From Aromatoleum anaerobium (lineage in GTDB: Bacteria > Pseudomonadota > Gammaproteobacteria > Burkholderiales > Rhodocyclaceae): a DNA stretch of 64,000 nucleotides. This document shows positions 28,856-39,596 of the stretch, in pieces. The stretch is from the NCBI RefSeq assembly GCF_012910705.2, contig NZ_WTVG02000037.1, positions 434,001-498,000 on the forward strand, written 5' to 3'. A program made the position numbers and the translations under genes. The notes under the pieces were generated by a model, which made no database searches, was not told the origin of the DNA, and worked only from the letters and a program-made list of their open reading frames with translations. The number at the start of each line of letters is the position of its first letter. Position 1 is the first letter of the stretch.

Positions 28856-30613
28856 ATGACAGCTTTCCGGATTCGTGCGCTGCTCCGGCTGTGGCTCGTC
28901 GCGCTGTGCCTTGGCCTTTCGTCCGGCACCGTGTTCGCCCAAGCCCCGCTGCAGGTCGAACTCGACGCGCCTGACAGCGTGCGACCGCTGCTCGAGCGTC
29001 ATCTGCGCATTCTCGATCGCGACGACCAGGCCTTGCCCGAAGCACAGGCCGACCGCATCGCGCTGGCCCGGCGCACGCGGCGCGAAGCGGCGGAACTGCT
29101 GGCGACCGAAGGGTATTTCACACCCGAGATCCGTTTGCAGCGCGAGCCGGATGGCCGCTGGCAGCTGTCGGTCGAGCCCGGCACGCAGGCGAGCATCGCC
29201 GGTGTCGAGTTGCTGTTCGACGGCGATCTGGCCGGCGACGGCAAGGCGCGCGCGGAACGTCGCGCTGCGCTGCGCCGCGCCTGGCCTCTCGCGCCGGGAG
29301 AACCTTTTCGCCAGAGCGCCTGGGACGACGCGAAGGCGCGGCTCCTCGACGGGGTCGCGGTGCGCGACTACGCTGCGGCGCGCATTGTCGACAGCCGTGC
29401 CGAAGTCGATCCGGACAACGCAACCGTGCAGCTTTCGGTGACGGTCGACTCCGGCCCGCGCTTTTTCCTCGGCCCGCTCGAGGTGTCGGGCCTGCAGGAT
29501 CTTCCTCCCGATTTCGTCGAACGTTTCAACCTGCTGGAGCCCGGCGAGCCGTTCGACCAGGAGCGCCTCCTCGCGCTGCAGACTGCGCTGCAGAACTCCC
29601 CGCAGTTCGCCTCCGTGATCGTCGATATCGAGCGCGACCCGGCGCTTGCCGCCGCCGTGCCGATCCGGGTCCAGATCACCGAAGCGCAGTCCCGACACCT
29701 CGGTTTCGGCGTCGGCTATTCGACCAACACCGGTTTTCGTACCGAGATGAGCTGGCGCGACGTAAACCTTCTCGACCGCGGCTGGGAACTCGCCGCCGGA
29801 CTACGACTCGAGCAGCGCCGTCACGCCGCGTACGCGGATGTTTTCCTTCCGCCCGCGCGCGCCGGCCATCGGGACAGCTTGGGTGCCGCGATCGAGCGCA
29901 GCACCGTCGAGGGGTTGACGCTGACGACCCAGGCGGTGGGCGTGGCGCGCACCAAGACACGCGGCAACATCGACACGCGCCTCGCGCTGCGCCTGCAGCA
30001 CGAGCAACGCGACCCCGACGGCGCACCGTCGACGAGCCGCAACGCGCTGACGGCGAACTGGACGTGGATCCGGCTGCGGGTCGACAACCTCCTCGATCCA
30101 CGACGAGGCGATGTGCTGCAGTTCGACATCGGCGGCGGCGCGAAGGCGGTACTGTCCGACCAGGATTTCCTCCGGCTTTACGGCCGCTACGTGCGCTACC
30201 TGCCTTTTGCCGAGCGTGACGTGCTGATCCTGCGCGCCGAAGGCGGGGCGACGCTGGCACCGAGTCGCGACGGCGTGCCGCACGATTTCCTGTTCCGTAC
30301 CGGTGGCACGCAAACGGTGCGCGGCTACGCGTTCGAGAGCCTCGGCGTGAGAGAGGGCGATGCCACCGTCGGCGGACGTTACCTCGCGACGCTGAGCGCC
30401 GAGTATGTCCACTGGTTCTTGCCGCAGTGGGGAGCGGCGGCCTTCGTCGATGCGGGCGACGCCGCCGACAGCCGCGACGGATTCACTCTCAAGACTGGCT
30501 ACGGGGTCGGCGCACGCTGGAAAAGTCCGGCCGGCCCGCTCGCCATCGATCTCGCTTACGGCCACGAGGAACGGCGGCTGCGCCTGCATTTCGGCATCGC
30601 CATCGCATTTTGA
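28856..30613 (+). CDS. tamA: Translocation and assembly module subunit TamA (Omp85 family)
   Basis: This 585-residue outer-membrane protein has a signal peptide ending at VFAQA (residue 30), three POTRA-type domains (about 31-265) and a 16-strand Omp85 barrel (about 270-585). The barrel contains the family signature VRGYAFESLG (about 483), and the C-terminal strand ends in Phe (HFGIAIAF). TamA helps insert autotransporters and other outer-membrane proteins, usually with the inner-membrane-anchored TamB. No tamB follows; groES is next. TamB may be encoded elsewhere. Confidence 0.9.
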   Translation: MTAFRIRALLRLWLVALCLGLSSGTVFAQAPLQVELDAPDSVRPLLERHLRILDRDDQALPEAQADRIALARRTRREAAELLATEGYFTPEIRLQREPDGRWQLSVEPGTQASIAGVELLFDGDLAGDGKARAERRAALRRAWPLAPGEPFRQSAWDDAKARLLDGVAVRDYAAARIVDSRAEVDPDNATVQLSVTVDSGPRFFLGPLEVSGLQDLPPDFVERFNLLEPGEPFDQERLLALQTALQNSPQFASVIVDIERDPALAAAVPIRVQITEAQSRHLGFGVGYSTNTGFRTEMSWRDVNLLDRGWELAAGLRLEQRRHAAYADVFLPPARAGHRDSLGAAIERSTVEGLTLTTQAVGVARTKTRGNIDTRLALRLQHEQRDPDGAPSTSRNALTANWTWIRLRVDNLLDPRRGDVLQFDIGGGAKAVLSDQDFLRLYGRYVRYLPFAERDVLILRAEGGATLAPSRDGVPHDFLFRTGGTQTVRGYAFESLGVREGDATVGGRYLATLSAEYVHWFLPQWGAAAFVDAGDAADSRDGFTLKTGYGVGARWKSPAGPLAIDLAYGHEERRLRLHFGIAIAF

Positions 30614-30793
30614 ACGGCGCCGCGGGACCCCGTCGCATGCCGGGGGACCCGTCCTGCGGCGTCGCAGACGTACGGCGCGTCGTCGCCACCGAGCATGCGG
30701 CGCTTGGCCATATCGGGCCTCCTGTCGAATGGAGCAAAAGGTGCAGCATCCCGCGTTCCTGTCGCCGCTCGACGGGAATTTGAATTCTCCGCT

Positions 30794-30823
30794 CTTGAAA
30801 TCGGCCGGGGCCGTCCCTATTAT
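30794..30823 (+). promoter_or_regulatory. groESL promoter, heat-shock type
   Basis: CTTGAAA and CCCTATTA are 14 bases apart, fitting the sigma-32 pattern CTTGAAA-N11-16-CCCCATnT. The same stretch also reads as TTGAAA-N17-TATTAT for the main sigma factor. Its -10 overlaps the CIRCE element. The rest of the 30614-30937 gap holds nothing else recognisable. Confidence 0.65.
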
Positions 30824-30849
30824 TAGCACTCGTTGGCAGTGAGTGCTAA
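30823..30849 (+). promoter_or_regulatory. CIRCE operator (HrcA site)
   Basis: TTAGCACTC-N9-GAGTGCTAA is an exact match to the CIRCE consensus. HrcA bound here would block the overlapping promoter until chaperone is limiting. hrcA itself is not in the window. Confidence 0.95.
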
Positions 30850-30937
30850 CCGTCCCGGGCCAGTCCGCGCCCTTGATATGTTTATGCTGCGGGTCTGCCC
30901 GCAGATATGTTGAATTCGAACTGAAGGAGTCATCTCG

Positions 30938-31228
30938 ATGAAAATTCGTCCCTTGCATGATCGCGTGATCGTCAAGCGCCTGGAAGCCGAGCGCAAGACC
31001 GCCAGCGGCATCGTCATCCCCGACTCGGCCGGCGAGAAGCCCGATCAGGGCGAAGTGCTCGCCGTGGGCAACGGCAAGATCCTCGACGACGGCAAGGTTC
31101 GCCCGATGGCCGTCAAGGTCGGCGACAAGGTGCTGTTCGGCAAGTACGCCGGCCAGACCGTGAAAGTCGAGGGTGACGAACTGCTCGTCATGCGCGAAGA
31201 AGACATCATGGGCGTCGTCGAGGCCTGA
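30938..31228 (+). CDS. groES: Co-chaperonin GroES
   Basis: This 96-residue protein forms the heptameric lid of the GroEL chamber. The N-terminus [15 protein letters not shown], the mobile loop around residues 17-33 ([18 protein letters not shown]) and the [26 protein letters not shown] end are all typical. AAGGAG precedes the ATG. It is followed by groEL after 45 bases. Confidence 0.98.
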   Translation: MKIRPLHDRVIVKRLEAERKTASGIVIPDSAGEKPDQGEVLAVGNGKILDDGKVRPMAVKVGDKVLFGKYAGQTVKVEGDELLVMREEDIMGVVEA

Positions 31229-31270
31229 GCGCCCCTGTCGACCCCGTCCAACGAATTCAAGGAGCAATGA

Positions 31271-32926
<1,656 letters not shown>

Positions 32927-32974
32927 ATGCCGGTCTGAGGTTCGCCTCGTGCTTCCGGGCTTTCGGGCCCGGTG

Positions 32975-33022
32975 GCGCCAAAGCAAACGGCTCCGCTGCG
33001 GCGGGGCCGTTTGCTTTGGCGC
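32975..33022 (+). terminator. Terminator hairpin after groEL
   Basis: A perfect 17-bp outer stem (GCGCCAAAGCAAACGGC) continues into an inner GC-rich stem. The downstream arm contains GTTTGCTTT, so RNA polymerase would stop within the arm on a T-rich stretch. The symmetry makes it usable in both directions. Confidence 0.75.
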
Positions 33023-33234
33023 GGTGACGGACGTGTCGACGCGCCCCGCTGCGGAAAGGTGGGATAATGAATTGATCGTGAGGAAAAAGGGGCAGGGAGC
33101 ACCGGTTGTGCAAACGGGCGCTCCCCGGAATGTGCGGGCCGAAAAGGCGCCGACATTCCCCGGGCCGGTAATAGGAGAACAGCGGGTGTAACAATAGGCG
33201 TGCCCGCTTACGGACAACTTACATCCATATTTCC

Positions 33235-33921
33235 ATGCGGATCCTTCTTGCTGAAGATGACTCGGTGATTGCAGACGGCCTCGGGCGGGCCCTCAAGCGC
33301 GGCGGTTATGCCGTCGATCACGTTGCTTCCGGCAGCGAGGCGGATGCCGCGCTGGCCACCCAGACATATGATCTGCTGATTCTCGACCTCGGCCTGCCGA
33401 AGCTCCCCGGGATTGACGTCCTGAAACGCCTGCGCGCGCGCAAGTCGGTGCTGCCGGTGCTGATCCTTACCGCCCAGGACGGGGTCGAAGAGCGTGTGCG
33501 AGGACTCGATGCCGGTGCCGACGACTACCTGACGAAGCCTTTCGCGCTGCCGGAACTGGAGGCGCGCGTGCGCGCGCTGACGCGACGCGGCACCGGGCAG
33601 CCGCGCTGCATCGAGATCGGCAGCCTTTCGTATGACCAGGCTGACCGGGTGGCGAAGATCAACTGCCAGGTCGTCGAATTGTCGGCGCGGGAAGTCGGCC
33701 TGCTCGAAATTTTCGTCCTGCGGGTCGGGCGACTGGTGAGCAAGGACCAGATCGTGGATCACCTGTGCGGCTGGGGGGAGGAGGTCTCGAGCAATGCGAT
33801 CGAGGTCTACGTCCACCGGCTGCGCAAGAAGCTCGAAGACAGTGGCGTGCGCATCGTCACCGTGCGCGGACTCGGCTACTGCCTGGAAAACCCGGATGCG
33901 GTCCAGACGGCGAAAGCCTGA
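33235..33921 (+). CDS. OmpR/PhoB-type response regulator, TctD-like
   Basis: This 228-residue protein has a receiver domain (acidic pair EDD at 8-10, phosphoacceptor Asp52 in LILDLGLP, Lys101 in TKPF) and a winged-helix DNA-binding domain (about 130-222, ending VRKLE-like HRLRKKLEDSG and RGLGYCLE). The best family match is TctD/QseB. The start codon of the kinase gene overlaps its end, so the two form a two-component operon. The regulated genes are not evident; no tricarboxylate transporter is next to it. Confidence 0.9.
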   Translation: MRILLAEDDSVIADGLGRALKRGGYAVDHVASGSEADAALATQTYDLLILDLGLPKLPGIDVLKRLRARKSVLPVLILTAQDGVEERVRGLDAGADDYLTKPFALPELEARVRALTRRGTGQPRCIEIGSLSYDQADRVAKINCQVVELSAREVGLLEIFVLRVGRLVSKDQIVDHLCGWGEEVSSNAIEVYVHRLRKKLEDSGVRIVTVRGLGYCLENPDAVQTAKA

Positions 33922-35383
33922 CAAGACGGCGGCAGCGAACCGACCGCCGTCGCAGCCGAACTCGCTGTTCGGCGAGATCCTCGACTGGATGCTCGCGCCA
34001 CTGCTGTTCCTGTGGCCGATCTCTATCATCGTCACGCACAACGTCGCCGACAATCTGGCGAACCAGCCGTATGACCGGGCGATGGCAGACAGCGTGCGGG
34101 CGCTCGGACGCCTCGTGTCGGTCGAAGGCGGGAATATCGCGGTGCATTTTCCTGCGCCGCCGCGGGCGCTGTTTCGCGCCGACCAGGACGACACCGTCTA
34201 TTACCAGGTTGCCAACGGCAGCGGCGAAGTCGTCACCGGAGACCGCGAAATTTCTTGGGTCGCGCCGCCCGCGACCGTGGTCGCGGAGGAGGTGCTGTAT
34301 CGCGACGACGTGATTCACGGCGAGGAGGTGCGCGTCGCGTACCAGTACCTGCGTGCCTGGCCCGAACCCGCAAGCCCGCTGGTGCTGGTGCAGGTGGCCG
34401 AAACGCGCAACAAGCGCAGCGACCTCGCGTCGCGCGTCGTGACCGGCGTGCTGCTGCCCCAGTTCGCGATCATCCCGATCGCGGTCGTGCTCGTGTGGGT
34501 CGGCCTGACGCGCGGCATCGCGCCGCTGAACCGGTTGCAGAGCCTGATCCGCCGCCGGCGTCCGACCGACCTGTCGCCGATCGCGGCGGCGAGCGTTCCC
34601 GAGGAAGTGCGGCCGGTGATCGTCGCGTTCAACGACATGATGGCGCGTCTCGAAGAGAATCTGCAGGCGCAGCAACGCTTCATCGCCGACGCGGCGCACC
34701 AGATGCGCACGCCGCTGACCGGCCTGAAGATGCAGACCGACCTCGCGCTGCTCGAAACGGACCCCGAGCAACTGCGCGAATCGTTGCAGCGCATCGCGGA
34801 CAGCACCGACCGGGCCAGCCATCTGATCACCCAGTTGCTGTCGCTTGCCCGCGCGGAAGCGAGTTTCGAAAAACTGTACGCGGTGGAGCAGGTGGACCTC
34901 GATGCGATGGTGCGCGATGTGGCGCTCGAGCTGTATCCGCGTGCGCAAGTGAAAGGAATCGACCTGGGGGTCGAGGATGCGGGCCGGGCATTGCCGATCG
35001 AGGGTAACCCGGTGCTGCTGCGCGAACTGATCAAGAACCTGCTCGACAACGCGATCAAATACACGCCGCATGGCGGACGTGTCACCGCGCGAACCCGCGT
35101 TGCGGGCGCGATCGTGCTGGAGATCGAAGATACGGGCACCGGCATTCCGGAAGCGGACCGCGAGCGCGTCTTCGAACGCTTCTATCGTGTGCTCGGAAGC
35201 GGTGTTGACGGCTCGGGCCTGGGTTTGCCGATCGTGCGGGAGATCGCCGAGCTGCACCGCGCCACGGTGACGCTGAATCCGAACCCGACAGGTCCGGGTA
35301 CGACGGCGCAAGTCCTGTTCCCGCGCGGACCACTGGTCACCCCGCCGGCCCAGCCTTTCCTCCCGTCATTTTCGGTAACCTGA
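33896..35383 (+). CDS. Sensor histidine kinase, TctE-like
   Basis: This 495-residue membrane kinase has membrane helices at about 28-48 and 185-207, flanking a periplasmic 2CSK-N-type sensing domain, then a HAMP-like linker, the HisKA H-box FIADAAHQMRTPL (His about 267), N-box LLDNAIKYTPHGG, and G-boxes DTGTGIP and GSGLGLPI. ATG 33896 overlaps the regulator gene by 26 bases and begins a short basic N-terminus; an earlier start at 33794 would overlap it by 128 bases and is less likely. It should phosphorylate the upstream regulator. Confidence 0.9.
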   Translation: MRSRRRKPDKTAAANRPPSQPNSLFGEILDWMLAPLLFLWPISIIVTHNVADNLANQPYDRAMADSVRALGRLVSVEGGNIAVHFPAPPRALFRADQDDTVYYQVANGSGEVVTGDREISWVAPPATVVAEEVLYRDDVIHGEEVRVAYQYLRAWPEPASPLVLVQVAETRNKRSDLASRVVTGVLLPQFAIIPIAVVLVWVGLTRGIAPLNRLQSLIRRRRPTDLSPIAAASVPEEVRPVIVAFNDMMARLEENLQAQQRFIADAAHQMRTPLTGLKMQTDLALLETDPEQLRESLQRIADSTDRASHLITQLLSLARAEASFEKLYAVEQVDLDAMVRDVALELYPRAQVKGIDLGVEDAGRALPIEGNPVLLRELIKNLLDNAIKYTPHGGRVTARTRVAGAIVLEIEDTGTGIPEADRERVFERFYRVLGSGVDGSGLGLPIVREIAELHRATVTLNPNPTGPGTTAQVLFPRGPLVTPPAQPFLPSFSVT

Positions 35384-35427
35384 GGAGCCTGCCTACTGGG
35401 GGGTAGAAACGATTTTTGCATCGGTGA

Positions 35428-35455
35428 TTGACGGCGGTCCCGATTCGGCTATAAT
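35428..35455 (+). promoter_or_regulatory. Promoter of tRNA-Phe
   Basis: TTGACG and TATAAT are separated by 16 bases; the -10 ends 12 bases before the tRNA. Confidence 0.75.
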
Positions 35456-35467
35456 GCGCGCTTTCCC

Positions 35468-35543
35468 GGCCAGGTAGCTCAGTTGGTAGAGCAGCGGATT
35501 GAAAATCCGCGTGTCGGCGGTTCGATTCCGTCCCTGGCCACCA
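35468..35543 (+). tRNA. tRNA-Phe (anticodon GAA)
   Basis: This 76-base cloverleaf has acceptor stem GGCCAGG pairing with CCTGGCC, D-arm with AGCTCAGTTGGTAGAGC, anticodon GAA in a CGGATTGAAAATCCG stem-loop, T-arm GGTTCGATTCC-type loop, and an encoded CCA end. It has a good promoter before it and a terminator directly after it. Confidence 0.97.
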
Positions 35544-35548
35544 GAATA

Positions 35549-35582
35549 CGAAAACGGGCCGGCGAATGCCGGCCCGTTTTCG
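35549..35582 (+). terminator. Terminator after tRNA-Phe
   Basis: A perfect 15-bp stem CGAAAACGGGCCGGC with loop GAAT; the downstream arm ends CCGTTTTCG and is followed by TT. It begins six bases after the tRNA. Confidence 0.9.
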
Positions 35583-35685
35583 TTGACACTGCCAAAGATC
35601 TGCCAGAACTGCCTGATTTTGCTCAATCTTTCGCAGTTTCGCGGAGTGCTATAATTCGCGGCATTACGCTCCCCTGCGATCGCGC

Positions 35686-36939
35686 ATGCAACTTTATGCT
35701 CTTGGCCTGAATCATCATACGGCGCCGCTCACGATTCGCGAGCAGGTGGCGTTTCAGCCCGAGCGGTTGGACGACGCGCTGCATGATCTGACGCACGAGC
35801 GGACGGTGCGCGAGGCGGCGATCCTGTCGACCTGCAATCGCACCGAACTGTACTTCGCCACGGAGCAACCGCAGCATGCTGCCGACTGGCTGGCGCGTTT
35901 TCATCACCTGCCGCTGAGCGAAGTCTCGCCGTATCTCTATACCTATCCGCAACGCGATGCGGTGCGGCATGTCTTCCGCGTCGCGAGCGGGCTCGACTCG
36001 ATGGTCCTCGGCGAGCCGCAGATCCTCGGCCAGGTGAAGGACGCCGCCCGCCGTGCCGAAGAAGCCGGGACGATGGGCACGCTGCTGCACAAACTGTTCC
36101 AGAACACTTTCGCCGTCGCGAAGGAAGTGCGCTCGACGACGGCGATCGGGGCGAACATCGTGTCGATGGCGGCGGCGGCGATGCATCTTTCCGAGCGCAT
36201 TTTCGAGCGGATGTCGGACCAGCGCGTGCTCTTCATCGGCGCCGGCGAGATGATCGAACTGTGTGCCGCGTATTTCGCCGGGGCCTGCCCGAAGCGGATC
36301 GCGGTCGCGAACCGCACCGAAGCGCGCGCGCAGTTGCTCGCGCATCGCTTCGGCGCGGAAGTCATGCGGCTCGACGTGGTCGGCGAGATGCTGCCGCACT
36401 TCGACGTCGTGGTGTCCTGTACGGCCAGCCCGCTGCCGATCGTCGGTCTGGGCATGGTTGAACGCGCCATCAAGGCGCGTCGCCACCGGCCGATCGTGAT
36501 GGTCGATCTCGCGGTGCCACGCGACATCGAGGCCGAAGTCGGCCAGCTCGACGACGTTTTCCTGTACACCGTCGACGATCTCGCGCAGATCGTCGACGCG
36601 GGTCTCGAGTCGCGGCAGCAGGCCGTGCTGGAAGCCGAGGAGATCATCGATTCGCGCGTCAATGATTTCCTGCACTGGATGCAGGCGCGCGATGCGGTGC
36701 CGACGATTCGCGCGCTGCGCCAGCACGCAGAGACGATGCGCGCGGTCGAACTGGAGCGGGCGACGCGTCTACTGGCAAAAGGCGAAGACCCGCAGAAAGT
36801 GCTCGATGCGCTCAGTCATGGGCTGATCAACAAGCTGATGCATGGTCCGACCCGCTACCTCAATCAGTCCGAAGGCGAGCAGCAGGCCGATGCGAGCCGG
36901 CTCGTCCAGCAGTTGTTCAACCTCAACTCCCCCGATTAG
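35686..36939 (+). CDS. hemA: Glutamyl-tRNA reductase
   Basis: This 417-residue enzyme carries out the first step of C5-pathway haem synthesis, reducing glutamyl-tRNA to glutamate-1-semialdehyde. It shows the catalytic Cys in STCNRTELY (about residue 50), [15 protein letters not shown], the NADPH fold FIGAGEM (about 185) and the C-terminal dimerisation helix. A TATAAT at 35650-35655 is the likely -10. No clear ribosome site is present. It starts the hemA-prfA-prmC-grxD cluster, the common gammaproteobacterial/betaproteobacterial order. Confidence 0.97.
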   Translation: MQLYALGLNHHTAPLTIREQVAFQPERLDDALHDLTHERTVREAAILSTCNRTELYFATEQPQHAADWLARFHHLPLSEVSPYLYTYPQRDAVRHVFRVASGLDSMVLGEPQILGQVKDAARRAEEAGTMGTLLHKLFQNTFAVAKEVRSTTAIGANIVSMAAAAMHLSERIFERMSDQRVLFIGAGEMIELCAAYFAGACPKRIAVANRTEARAQLLAHRFGAEVMRLDVVGEMLPHFDVVVSCTASPLPIVGLGMVERAIKARRHRPIVMVDLAVPRDIEAEVGQLDDVFLYTVDDLAQIVDAGLESRQQAVLEAEEIIDSRVNDFLHWMQARDAVPTIRALRQHAETMRAVELERATRLLAKGEDPQKVLDALSHGLINKLMHGPTRYLNQSEGEQQADASRLVQQLFNLNSPD

Positions 36940-36986
36940 CCGTCGGCCGCCCAACCCGTTTCGTTTCCCACTCGATCACGCCTTTC

Positions 36987-38066
36987 ATGAAGCAGAGCAT
37001 CCGCGACAAGCTCGAACTCCTGACCCACCGCCTGGCGGAACTCGATCGCGAGTTGTCGTCCGAGGACGCCGTGCGTGACATGGATGCGTTCCGTTCGCTC
37101 GGGCGCGAGCGGGCCGAGATCGAACCGGTTGTCGCCTTGTACGGCGCTTACCGCCAAGCCGAAGCCGACTGCGAGAGCGCGCGCGCCATGTTGGCCGACG
37201 CGGAGATGCGCGAGCTCGCCGAGAGCGAGCTCGAAACGGGGGCGGTGCGCCTGCAGGCGCTGGAGGCCGAATTGCAGCGTGCGCTATTGCCGCGCGACCC
37301 GAGCGACGAGCGCAACCTGTTTCTCGAAGTGCGTGCCGGCACCGGCGGCGACGAAGCCTCGCTGTTCGCCGGCGACCTGCTGCGCATGTACACGCGCTAT
37401 GCCGAGCGCCAGCGCTGGAAGGTCGAGATCGTGTCGTCGAGTCCGTCGGATCTCGGCGGCTACAAGGAAGTGATCCTTCGCGTCGCCGGCGCCGGGGCGT
37501 ATTCAAAGCTCAAGTTCGAGTCCGGCGGGCATCGTGTGCAGCGCATCCCCGTGACGGAAACGCAAGGACGCATCCATACCTCCGCCTGCACGGTGGCCGT
37601 GATGCCCGAGGCCGATGAAGTCGAAGCGGTGAACATCAATCCCGCGGACCTGCGCGTCGACACGTTCCGCGCCAGCGGCGCGGGCGGCCAGCACATCAAC
37701 AAGACCGATTCGGCGGTGCGCATCACGCACCTTCCGAGCGGCATCGTCGTCGAGTGCCAGGACGATCGTTCCCAGCATCGCAACCGCGCGCAGGCGATGT
37801 CGGTGCTCGCCGCACGCATCCACGACAGGCAATTGCGCGAGCAGCAGGCGCGCGAGGCCGCCACGCGCAAGAGCCTGGTCGGCAGTGGCGACCGGTCCGA
37901 ACGCATCCGCACGTACAACTATCCGCAGGGGCGCGTCACGGATCATCGCATCAACCTCACGCTCTACAAGCTCGACGCGGTGATGCAGGGCGATCTGGAC
38001 GAGCTCATCGATGCGCTGACGCGCGAGCACCAGGCCGACCAGCTTGCGGCGCTGGGAGGTGACTGA
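36987..38066 (+). CDS. prfA: Peptide chain release factor 1
   Basis: This 359-residue RF1 terminates translation at UAA and UAG. The codon-recognition region has [10 protein letters not shown] (the PxT motif, about residue 186), and the peptide-hydrolysis loop is [12 protein letters not shown] (GGQ about 232). PrmC, encoded next, methylates the GGQ glutamine. It lies 47 bases after hemA. Confidence 0.97.
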   Translation: MKQSIRDKLELLTHRLAELDRELSSEDAVRDMDAFRSLGRERAEIEPVVALYGAYRQAEADCESARAMLADAEMRELAESELETGAVRLQALEAELQRALLPRDPSDERNLFLEVRAGTGGDEASLFAGDLLRMYTRYAERQRWKVEIVSSSPSDLGGYKEVILRVAGAGAYSKLKFESGGHRVQRIPVTETQGRIHTSACTVAVMPEADEVEAVNINPADLRVDTFRASGAGGQHINKTDSAVRITHLPSGIVVECQDDRSQHRNRAQAMSVLAARIHDRQLREQQAREAATRKSLVGSGDRSERIRTYNYPQGRVTDHRINLTLYKLDAVMQGDLDELIDALTREHQADQLAALGGD

Positions 38067-38067
38067 C

Positions 38068-38910
38068 GTGAAAATGACCGAAGCTGCGCCCGATATCGGC
38101 GGCGCGCTGAACTGGGCGCGGGCGCGGATCGCGGTCGTCGATGCGCGCATTCTGCTGCGCCATGTGCTGCAGTGTTCGGCGGTGCGCCTCGCGGCGTATC
38201 CGGAGGCCAGGCTCGAAGCCCCGGAGTGGGCGGAGTTCCGCTCGCTCGTCGAGCGGCGCGAGGCCGGCGAGCCGGTGGCTTACCTGACTGGCGAGCGCGA
38301 GTTCTTCGGCCACCCGTTCATCGTGACGCCGGCGGTGCTGATTCCGCGCCCCGACACCGAACTGCTGGTGGAACTGGCGTTGGCGCATTTCGGCGACAAG
38401 CCGCATACGCGGGTGCTCGATCTCGGTACCGGGAGCGGCGCGCTCGCGGTCAGCCTCGCGCTCGAGCTGCCGCAGGCCGACGTCGTCGCGGTCGATCGTT
38501 CGCGCGAAGCGCTGTGGGTCGCGATGGCGAACGCGGCACGCCTGCGGGCGAGCGTTTCCTTCGTGCTCGGCGACTGGTTTTCTTCGCTCGGCGACGACCA
38601 CTATCAACTCATCGTCGCGAACCCGCCCTATGTTGCGGCGGCCGACCCGCATCTCGAAGAGGGTGACGTGCGCTTCGAACCGAGCACCGCGCTTGCGTCC
38701 GGCCCCGACGGGCTCGACGACCTCGCGGCCATCGCCGCGCAGGCTCCGCACCACCTCGAACCCGGCGGCTGGCTGTTCATGGAGCACGGCTTCGACCAGG
38801 CGGCCGCCGTGCGCGGGCTGCTGACTGATGCCGGTTTTTCGGCGATCGCGTCGTGGAAGGATCTGGCGGGCATCGAACGGGTATCGGGGGGGCAGTGGCG
38901 CGGCCGTTGA
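38068..38910 (+). CDS. prmC: Release-factor glutamine N5-methyltransferase
   Basis: This 280-residue enzyme methylates the GGQ glutamine of RF1/RF2. It has an N-terminal helical substrate-binding part, then the SAM site DLGTGSGALAVSLA (about 117) and the catalytic NPPYV (about 184). The start GTG 38068 is chosen because GGAGGT lies seven bases before it; ATG 38074 is an alternative. The gene lies one base after the prfA stop, so translation is coupled. Confidence 0.95.
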   Translation: MKMTEAAPDIGGALNWARARIAVVDARILLRHVLQCSAVRLAAYPEARLEAPEWAEFRSLVERREAGEPVAYLTGEREFFGHPFIVTPAVLIPRPDTELLVELALAHFGDKPHTRVLDLGTGSGALAVSLALELPQADVVAVDRSREALWVAMANAARLRASVSFVLGDWFSSLGDDHYQLIVANPPYVAAADPHLEEGDVRFEPSTALASGPDGLDDLAAIAAQAPHHLEPGGWLFMEHGFDQAAAVRGLLTDAGFSAIASWKDLAGIERVSGGQWRGR

Positions 38911-39015
38911 TCGTGGCGAGGCCCGCGCTCGCACGGCGTCCGGAGGCTATTGACGCGTGCGGCATCCATCCATAGAATTACCCGAGTGAAACACTCAACT
39001 TTTGGAATATAAATC

Positions 39016-39345
39016 ATGGACATCCAGGAAGTCATCCGCGAACAGGTCACCACGAACCCCGTCGTCCTGTACATGAAGGGCACGCCCCAGTTTCCGCAGT
39101 GCGGCTTCTCGTCGACAGCCGTGCAGATCCTCAAGCACAGCGGCGTGCCGAAGTTCTTTTCGGTGAACGTTCTCGAGAACGACGAAATCCGCAATGGCAT
39201 CAAGCAGTTTGCGAACTGGCCAACGATCCCGCAGCTGTACGTGAACGGTGAATTCGTCGGGGGCTGCGACATCATGCGCGAGATGTATGAAAACGGCGAA
39301 CTGCAGACCATGCTCGCCGAAGCAGGCGTGACGTCGGCTTCCTGA
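39016..39345 (+). CDS. grxD: Monothiol glutaredoxin (Grx4 type)
   Basis: This 109-residue protein has the CGFS active site (about residue 29), the conserved [12 protein letters not shown] context, [18 protein letters not shown] for glutathione binding, and a C-terminal helix. It carries or delivers [2Fe-2S] clusters. It closes the hemA-prfA-prmC cluster after a 105-base gap. Confidence 0.95.
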   Translation: MDIQEVIREQVTTNPVVLYMKGTPQFPQCGFSSTAVQILKHSGVPKFFSVNVLENDEIRNGIKQFANWPTIPQLYVNGEFVGGCDIMREMYENGELQTMLAEAGVTSAS

Positions 39346-39406
39346 TCCGTGCTTCGCCCCGCGCCGGATTCCGGGCGCGGGCAAACCGGCCTTGCAGATT
39401 GTGAAG

Positions 39407-39583
39407 TCAGGGCCCGGCGTTCGCAATCCTCGAATTGGCCATCGGCAAACGCGTCGACAGCACGTCGAGGAAGGCCTTGTAGAAGTGCATCCTGCAGGTG
39501 CCGGATGCGTCCTCGAGCGCGGCCACGCTGGTCGCGCCTTCGCCGATCAGCCTGCGGATGTCGTACTTGCCGATCCGTTCCAC
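39407..39583 (-). pseudogene. Remnant of a Ser/Thr protein kinase gene (internal deletion)
   Basis: From GTG 39583, with GGAG before it and overlapping nothing essential of argH, the frame encodes VERIGKYDIRRLIGEGATSV, the very start of a bacterial Hanks-type kinase up to the Gly-rich loop. The frame then continues for only 38 unrelated residues (ALEDASGTCRMHFYKAF, then DVLSTRLPMANSRI) to a stop. No catalytic lysine, HRD or DFG follows. The simplest reading is a kinase gene that lost its body by deletion. The frame is also open upstream into argH, so the exact start is uncertain. Confidence 0.55.
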
Positions 39584-39596
39584 CGGCTCCGGCTCG

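Noticed and set aside
39358-39381. GC hairpin between grxD and the kinase remnant as a terminator
   Set aside because: An 8-bp stem is present (CCCGCGCC/GGCGCGGG) but no T-run on either side, so function is doubtful.
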